Source: Helicobacter sp. 11S03491-1 (GTDB lineage: Bacteria; Campylobacterota; Campylobacteria; Campylobacterales; Helicobacteraceae). From it: DNA of 64,000 nucleotides. Shown here piece by piece: positions 1 to 9,000 of the stretch. The position numbers and the translations under genes are program-made. Where the stretch lies: the NCBI RefSeq assembly GCF_002272835.1, contig NZ_MLAO01000001.1:1-64000 (forward strand). Direction: 5' to 3'. Each line of letters starts with the position of its first letter. The first letter of the stretch is position 1. The notes under the pieces were generated by a model. It worked only from the letters and a program-made list of their open reading frames with translations, had not been told where the DNA came from and ran no database searches.

Positions 1-3000
1 AAAAAATTCTGCCCTCAAGGATTTGAATTTATCTCAAACCCTGGCTAAGGTAAACCTCACTCAAAGCAGTGTGGGGAATATTACTTCAGCTTCAGGTAAT
101 GCCCAAGCTTTTTTGAAGATTGATAATTCCAATAGCACAGGCTTGGATATAGGCAATATTAATTTTAAAGGACAAGTAAATATTATTGCTAATCGCGCTA
201 ATGTTGGAAATATTACCAATACTAATCCTGTTTCCAGTATTGATTTGGGCAATACCTTGGGTAAAAAGATCGGATCTATTGGAGGAGGCAAAAACTCTAG
301 TGGCGGGAGTGATAGCGCAGATACTGCTTTTAAGGGCAAATCTATTTCAGCTATCTTTGATCTCAGAGATGCCAAAAATGTTACCTTTACCCCTACTTCT
401 GTAGGATCTACTATCACAGATTCTACCACTGATTTATCCCCAACAACCCCAAGCGCAAATACCCCATCAGATACTACTGCATCAAACACGCAAACAACCC
501 CACCTCCACTTAATTGGGGAATGCCTATTGTGATGGTAGGGAATGGGGGAAGCTCTTCAACAAGCTCAGAGTCTCCGGCTGTGTATGGATCTCTCTCTAA
601 CATTAACGCAGATGCTGCGAATACTTCAAATAATCTTACATTTATCTTTGATGGGATCGATCCCACCAAGGAGGATGGTTCTGTACTCAATAAACAAAAC
701 GTTACCATCAAGGGAGGAAATGCTAAATCTCATTATGCCTTTGTGAATGCCGGTAAGCTTGATCTCAGTGATACCTCTAACTCTACTCATGATATTTTGA
801 GTTCTTTGAGTTCTCATACCGGGATCACGCTAGCTAACCCTAAAGGCAATCTGGAGATTTCAAATACTTCTGTAGTACTCAACAAAAAGGGAGAACAAGG
901 CTCAATTTTGGGTATCGCAACTACTGCTGATAATAAAGGAGCCGTGAGTGCGAATACCTTTAGTTCCTTGAGTGCTGATTTTGGAAATGCCGGTTTTGCC
1001 AGAAATGAACAAGGCGATATACAAAAAGATGCCGATGGGAATATCATCCTCATCCCCAATCTGAAGGCAGATGGATCTTCTAAAACTAACGGTTCTTCAA
1101 ACACTGATCTTGCCGGCGCTTATGATCCAAACACGCTTGAGTTTTCTACCCTGACTCAAAAAGACAAAACTCACACCTTAGCAGATACCAATGATGCTTC
1201 TAAAGGCTATACAGATGGTTATATCCAAGGAAAGAGTTCTGATGGAGATATTGGATCAGAAAATGACAATGTTATCAAACATATTTCTTTTATCTTCACT
1301 CCGGGCACTTTTGATATTAAAAAAGCAGAGCAAGGTTATACAGGCACTATCTTGGGAGGTACGCAAGATTCTACTTATAGCTTCTATAATGCGGGGGTGA
1401 TTTTATTTGAACAACTCTACAGAGCTCAAGGCACCATTACCCTTAACAAAACTTACCTCAATGGGATTATTGGCAAGACCGTCAAAGCAGCTACAGAAGG
1501 AGGGAGTGATACTCACCCTGATGTTACATTGAGCTTGGATTATTCAGGAGATGTGGCTAATCCAAATGGATTGGCTTTTGTAGGGCAAGGTACTCATGAT
1601 ATTAGCTTCAACTTTACAGACAATACTTCCAAAGTGAAATTTTCAGGATCTCTTTTGGGAGGAAACACTGCGGATCCCTCTAAAAATAGCTATAAAATCT
1701 TAAACCTTCAAGGGATAAATACTAATGTTTCCACCAGCATACCCTCCACTATCAATCCTAAACCGGATTCTCTCTCTTTCCTTGGGGCTTTAGCAAGTGC
1801 CGGGGTATTTGGCTTCAATGAGCAATCTCCCAAAGATTCTCAAGATCCCTCTAAGGCTCTCGAAAAATGGGATGAAGTGGATAATGCAGACAAAGCTGGG
1901 CTTGTCAAAGGATCTTCTTTCACTCTGGCAGGTTCTGATTTTAAAGGCAATCTCAAAGAAAAAGATTATGCTCTGGACTTAGTTTTCTTTGGAGATGATG
2001 TGAAAATCCCCTTAAATACATCTTTTGGATTCTCTGAAGCCTACCCTAATATTGCCAAATCTTCTTTTATGGGCAATGAGATTGATTTGAGTGAAAATCC
2101 TTATGCTCAGCAAATTACTTTTTTTGGGATCAATGCCCATAAACCCGACACTACTCTGGTTGATGGTAACCCCACGCCTTTGAGTATCAAGCTGGGCTCA
2201 GGAGCAAGCAATCTTCATTTTTATCATACAGGGAATGATGTTTTTAATATCACGGATGCTTCCACTCCAAATACTTCCTCTTCTTTAATGGCTAAGGGTT
2301 CTAATATTATTGGTGATTTTACCGGCAATATCACTGCTATTTTCGGAGATGTGAATCTTGAAGATGACAAAGGCAGCTCTGTTGCAACCAATGGCAAATT
2401 CTATGGCAAGCTCTCCACGGGAAGTTCCGGCAAGATTGACATTACTCTTAATCCCAATGCTATCTATAATCCTGGGGATAGCCTTATTGTGCGATCCTAT
2501 AACGGTTCTCTCAAACCAAGTGACAGCATACATTTACTCCCTGCTACCATTGTGTTTGCCAACTCTACCATTGCTAATAACAAGCTTACTCTCAACAATC
2601 CCGGAGGCATCTTGAAACTCCAAGGGCTAACCCAATCTTTGACTCTCTCAAATGATTCCAATCTTGTTTCTAACAATACCACGATTATTGGAGATATTTT
2701 TGGAAGTTATAGCTCCAAAAGAGGTAATTTGAGCGTGAATCTAAGCTTTGATACCACCAATGCCGGTGATGCTCATTATTATCAAGGCTCTCAAATTGAT
2801 GGACTCAAAAACGGTTCCAGTTTGAGTTTCACCGGTTTAGGTTCGATCCGATCCAATGACTACAAAATCGAAAATGGGAAAGCAAGTGATGATGGCTGGG
2901 TAACTCTCAATACTCAAGGGAGTGATTCTCTCAATATCACCTTAAACAACACAGGTGCTAATGTGGATCTCCCTCAAAATGCAAGCACATCCGGTTGGTT

Positions 3001-6000
3001 TGCTAATGGGAATTACAATATCAGAGGGACAAATCTGAAATTATCTAAGAATGGATTTTCTTCAAGTACGTTAGCTAATCTTCATTGGACATTTGCAAAT
3101 GCAAGCTCAGAGAATCAAGATCTCTTAAAAACCCAAGACGGCTCTTTGATCACATCTGACACTTATGCCAACGATGGGAATACTGTGACTAAAGAAATCA
3201 ATGACTACATCCAAGCATCTACCCTCACTCAATCAAGCAGTTCTATTGTCCTCAGAGGGGGGAATCATGAATTTACTTTTATCGGGGATACTTCTTATGA
3301 TGTGACAAAAAACATACCTTTTGCGACTTTAAATGGAGGGAATAACGCTACTATCAACCTTATCAATATGAAAGATGCTCTCCAAAAAGAAATTACACCC
3401 TCAAGCGTCTCCGGAGGAGTGACTACTCCGGCTGTCAGCTTATCGGATGAACTTTTCCAAATAGCCAATGGAGGGGGGAGTGGAGATACTACTATCACCT
3501 ACAATATCAAAGGGACAAATCTAAAAAATGTCAATGTCTTAGCTCCTTTGGTTACTACCCAACCAAACCTTTCTTCTCAAGTAAGTGTTGTCTTCAACGC
3601 TTCTTTTGATACCAGATCTCTCCAAGAAAGATCACAAAATGCCAAATACTATACCAATGCTGCTGTAATGGGCAATACAAATTTGGAGATTGGACAATCC
3701 GGTCTTCAAGGCACATTAAGTCTGGGACTAAACTCTACCAAAAAGCAATTTAATTCTGGCAATACCCAAATAGGCACTACTGAAACTGTAGATGCTTCCA
3801 ATTTTGTAACTGCAAACCTTTCTTTTTATGGTAAAGATTCTTTTGGAAGCAGTGCTAAAATCATCGGAGGGAGTAACAACTCAAACTATACCTTTGGGGG
3901 TGGGGTAAGCTTAAATATAAACAAAGATGTCCAACTCTCTAAAATCAAAGGGCATCTTTTCTTAGATGGAGTTGCCTTGAGTGGGAAAAATGAGAATAAT
4001 ACTAATCTCAAAATCCAAACTTTAGGAGTCAGTGGGGTAAAACTTGATAGCAATGATAATGTAGTAGCTGATACTACCAAGTCTCTGGATAATATCCTTG
4101 CTTTTAGAAGCGCTAATATGCCTTCGACTTCATCTGAGCCCGAAAACTCCGGGCAATCTCGTGCAAATCCTTATAATCTCAACAATATTGATGGGTATGA
4201 TTATACTAAAGTAAGTAATGGAGGGTCTTTTTATGGCACTCTGGCTACGACTACAGCTACTACTTATACTTTTATAGGCAAAGATGCACAAGGTTTTGGA
4301 GAAACTACCGATACTTCCAAACAAACCAAGCTTGATGCCAATCTTGCCGGTGCTACTATCAATGTAGTCGATGGAGGTATTTTAAATACAGCCAATCTCT
4401 CCAGGACTGCTAAAGATGGAAATAAACTTAATCTCTATGGGCAAACAGGGATCGCTCCCACTTCTACAAGCACAACAGAAGGAGAGAGTGTTTCTGTTAG
4501 CAAATCTTTATCTCTTAATTCTAAGCTCACTGTGAGTGCAACTTTAGATAAAGACAATGCTTGGGCATGGGGAGGCACAACAGATAGCAGCGGGCATGCC
4601 AATTTTAATTTTAATATCGCTGATTCAAGCACAGCAGGAGAATCTACGCCTACTTGGAAACTTAATTTTGTAGGGGATTACCCTTATCCTGAACTAAGCA
4701 ATCAGCTCTATAGCGGGACTATCACCACTACCAACAGTGATTCTGTCTTTAGCTTCAAAAATGCAGGTTACCTCAGTTCGGATCAAATCAATAACACAAA
4801 AGCTAAAATTATCTTAGATAAAACTTTGGTCAAAGGAGATATTTCTAATGATCAGCTTTTCTTGGATTTCACCCCTAATCCTAATGTTCCAAGTGCTGTC
4901 AAAGGCTTCCAAGGTCTCAATGGGAATTTGATTTTAGCTAATAGTGAAACTCATGTTAAAGACATTACTTTTAACTTCACAGGCAACACAAAAACAGATA
5001 AGATCATCAACACTTCTGCAGCAGATAAGAATTACTACATTACAGGAAGCAAAGACTCTGTTTTTACTTTTTTAAATATTCAAGACTATGCGCAAGGATC
5101 TGCTGAAGCGACTCCTCAAAGTATTAATACTAATCACACTAGTGTGATTTGGCAAGAAGGCAGCTCTTCTAATGATGGGGTCTTTGCTACCCTACAGCAT
5201 GCAGGGATACACCTCAGAGCCCCTAACGCGGACCAAAAGGTTACTATCAACGGGAGTGAAGTTTCTCAAACTTTAGATAAAAATACTACCTTTAAGTTTA
5301 GCGGCACTTCTATTGAAGCTTCCTCAAAAACAGGAGGAGGCTATGAATCGATTGGGTCAAAATATGACTTGAGTTTCGTCTTTGATAATCGAAAAGATGG
5401 TGAACGTGCGATGGTGAGTCATTTGAGTGGCGATGAAAGCTCCATTACACTGGATAAATCTACCCTAAGCGCTTCTAATATTGATACGCAAGGGAATTTG
5501 AATTTAGAACTTTATGGAGCAGGCGCACTCAATCCAAACGATCCTACAGCTCCCTTAACTCTCAAGGTAGATAGCGGCAAAACTATCCATTTAATCGCCC
5601 AAGGCGGTACAAATGACAGTAGTTCTGTAGGGCATGTAGTTTTTGATCCTACTGCCGACAATATTTATGAAGGTGGGATCTTAGATGTCAGTTCTTTGGG
5701 AGTTGGAGGAGTTTATCTCTCCAAAGGAGGTTCAGAAGGTAGCGGAGATATTACAGCTAAGTTTAATCTTTTGGGATCTCTGGACAAAAAGGCTGTTTTA
5801 GGATCGTTGGATGGGGAAGTAAATATTAATATTGATTATACTCAAGATTCTACCAATGAGACCAACACAAATACTTATACTCCTATTTCTTCTGCTGAGG
5901 ATGCTCCTAATATCATTATTGGGACCGGAGTGAGTAAGTTGTCTTTCAAAAATGGTGGAGTTGTCAAAATCTCCAGCTCCAATACAGATCCCACAGCTGC

Positions 6001-9000
6001 TACATGGACAATAACCAAAGATGCTTCTACAAGCAATTTGACCTATCCAACCGGAGGCAAGTTTGCTTTTGGCAAAAAATCTGATGGCAGCGCGGATACT
6101 TCTGCAGTTTCTACCTTGAGTTCGAGTGGCACTACACTTATTGGAAATCTCTATACAAATATTAGCAACAAAATGGGCTCGCTCAAAGCCAATCTTAGCT
6201 TTGATACTACCGATACAGATCATAGTAGTTATTATCAAGGAAATGTTATAGGACAACTCGCTGCTAATTCAAGTTTGAGTTTCATAGGTTTAGGATCTTT
6301 GCGTTCAAATAGCTATAAACTCCAAGATGGAGTCGTAAGCGATGATGGCAAGACTACTTTCACTCTTGCAGGGGGGACAAAAGTAGATTACACTATGATA
6401 AACACAGGAGCAACTGCAGCTTTTACTCAAATAGGAGGTACTAATGGCTGGCAGGTTCAAGGAAGTTATACCATCAAAGGTACAAACGTAGAGATCACCA
6501 ATACGCTTGATTCTAATAAAAATATTCAAGTCAATCTTGTTTTTGCCAAAGCCTCTGAGGGTCAGAAAGATTCTCTTTTAAAAACCAAAGATGGTTCTTT
6601 GATTACTGATTCCGACTACACTCAAAAAAATGCACAAGGGAATGATGAAGTTGTCCAAAAAGGGCTTGATGATTATATTGAAACTTCCGGCTTGAAATTA
6701 GATGGACTTGTGCATCTCAGAGGTGGGAATAACAGCTTTACTTTCATCGGGGATCAATCTCTAATCCCTGCAACAAAAGATGCCCATCTCAAACTCACCA
6801 CCAATAATAATGGGACAAAAGCAGCGATTAACCTTATCAACATGGGAGATGCCCTCAAAGCCACTATAGGCTCAGGAGATAGCGCCTTTAAAGCTTCTGA
6901 TAGTGTATTTATGGGAGATAATGGAGGGAATGCTGATGGAAGTGGTGGTCAAGTTCATTTCAATTATACTCTTTTGGGTTCAAGCTTAGACACAACCAAT
7001 GTCCAAGCTCTCAATTCCGGAATTATTGATAGCAGTGGGAAAGTAATTCAAGCGAATAAGGGTGGGACACAATCCGAGATGAATATTACAGCTGTTTTTG
7101 ACCAAAGAGATTTGGATAACAGACAAGCAAATAACCTCAAATATTATACAAACACCAACAAATTAGGTTCTAGTAATTATACTAATCTGGGGAATGCTAA
7201 CCTTGAAATCGCCAAATCAAGTTTAGGAGGCACCATTACTTTAGGAACCCAATCAACTTCAAATTCGGTTACGTATGATTATTCTGCGTTTGTAAATGCA
7301 AACTTCTCTTTCTATGGCAAAAATGCCCTGGCATCTGATGCCAAAATCATTGGAGGGAGTACAGGATCTGCCATCTTCATAGATGGAAGCGGGACTTTCA
7401 AAGCTCCTGCTGTCTCAGAAGATTCAGGAAGTGAGACTGTTTCTGACAGTTCTACTCCTGTAGCAACTCCTGATGGGGCTGTTTTGAATTTTGATATGTT
7501 CAAAGGCTTTCAGGGTAAAATCACTTCTGTGAATGCTACCTTTGATTCTGCCTTAGAAGACAAAACCGGGGTTACCAATACTTTAAGCGCGGGGAACAAT
7601 AATCCTACCCCTGCTTCCGGAAGTACTTATGAGAACGCTGACAAATCTCAATTTGGTGGAGCAAACCTCACTTTTAACGGTATTTTCCTTAATGATTCCA
7701 ACGCTTCTGCAGACACAACAATTCCTAAATTAAGCGCAAACGGGATGAGTTTCATTCAAAACTCCATTCTAAACAATTTAAAAGATTCTTTAGGAAACCA
7801 AGCAACCATAGACTTAAGTTCTGTCCATGCCCTCAATCAAGCAGTAGGCTATACTAATAAGGCTTTGACTTTGAATTTCATCGGCAAAGACTCTCTTAGT
7901 TTGGCTACCACATTAGATGCTTCCAAAGAAGGGTATAACCCTGATGATGCGAGCACTTGGACATATACCACCAATACAAGCAGTGGTTTTTATATCCATG
8001 ATGATAATAAGGACAATAAGTATAATTTCGTCGATTTTGGAGAATTAGATACATCGGCTTTAACCAAAGATGGTAATCGCATCATCAACGGTTCTTTGGG
8101 TATTTATGGCAATACTTATTTGATAGGGATTATTGAAAATGGTATCCATGACTGGACTTTGGATTTTGATGCCCTCCCTGCAGACTCTAAAGCAGCTGTA
8201 AATATTTACAAAGCCAAACAAGGTTCTCAAACTATTGTTTTTGATTTTGGAGGTTCTACTGTCAAAGCAAACTCAACTGCTGAGAATCCTATCTATAAAA
8301 TGACAGGACATATTGATGAAGACACTTATTCTAAAGATTCCAGCTATACCTTTAAAAATCTGGGAAGTCCTGTAAGTACTTCAGACGGATCTGGCTCTAC
8401 TCTTGTATTCTCAGATGCTCTCTCAAAAGCTATCAACCTAAAAAATTACACTGCCAGTACAGCAGATGTCAATAAAAAAATTATCCAACTAACTGATGGA
8501 ACCATTGGGTTAAGAGATACAACTGTTCTTGGAGATATTGTCCAAAACAAAGAAGTCAGCAGTTCTGATCCTGCTGTGGTAACTTCTGATTTACATTTGA
8601 AACTTAGCTTTGATGATACTCACCATCTCAGAGGAAGCATCAAAGGGAGCGCTACCAAAGAAATCATCTTTGAAGGAAGCAATAGTTTCTTAAAAGAAGA
8701 GATGTCTAATCTCTCAGATTCTGCTAATAGCCCTACTATTATCAGTGGCGGGGATAAAGATTCAAGCTATAGCTTTGATAATGTAGGGGTTTTGGATACA
8801 CAGACTCTTAATAATCTCTTCAATGGAGGGAATGAGTCTCCTGCCCCCGGCACTCCTGCACCAACACAACCGGTTGTTGATACGCCACCCTCATCTCCCG
8901 GTGTTCCGGCAGTATCTGAGGGTGATAGCGCTGTGCCTTCGGAGGGAGTTTCAAATTCAGGGGCTATCATAGCGAGTGCCCTCAGAGCTGCTGATGAACT

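Noticed and set aside
3473-3478. G6 tract inside the autotransporter as a phase-variation site
   Set aside because: The tract is short and sits within codons for Gly/Gly in an intact frame. Nothing suggests an alternative product.
5798-6256. 152-codon open frame on the minus strand inside the autotransporter gene
   Set aside because: It lies antisense within a long, well-supported gene, has an odd composition and no recognisable domain.
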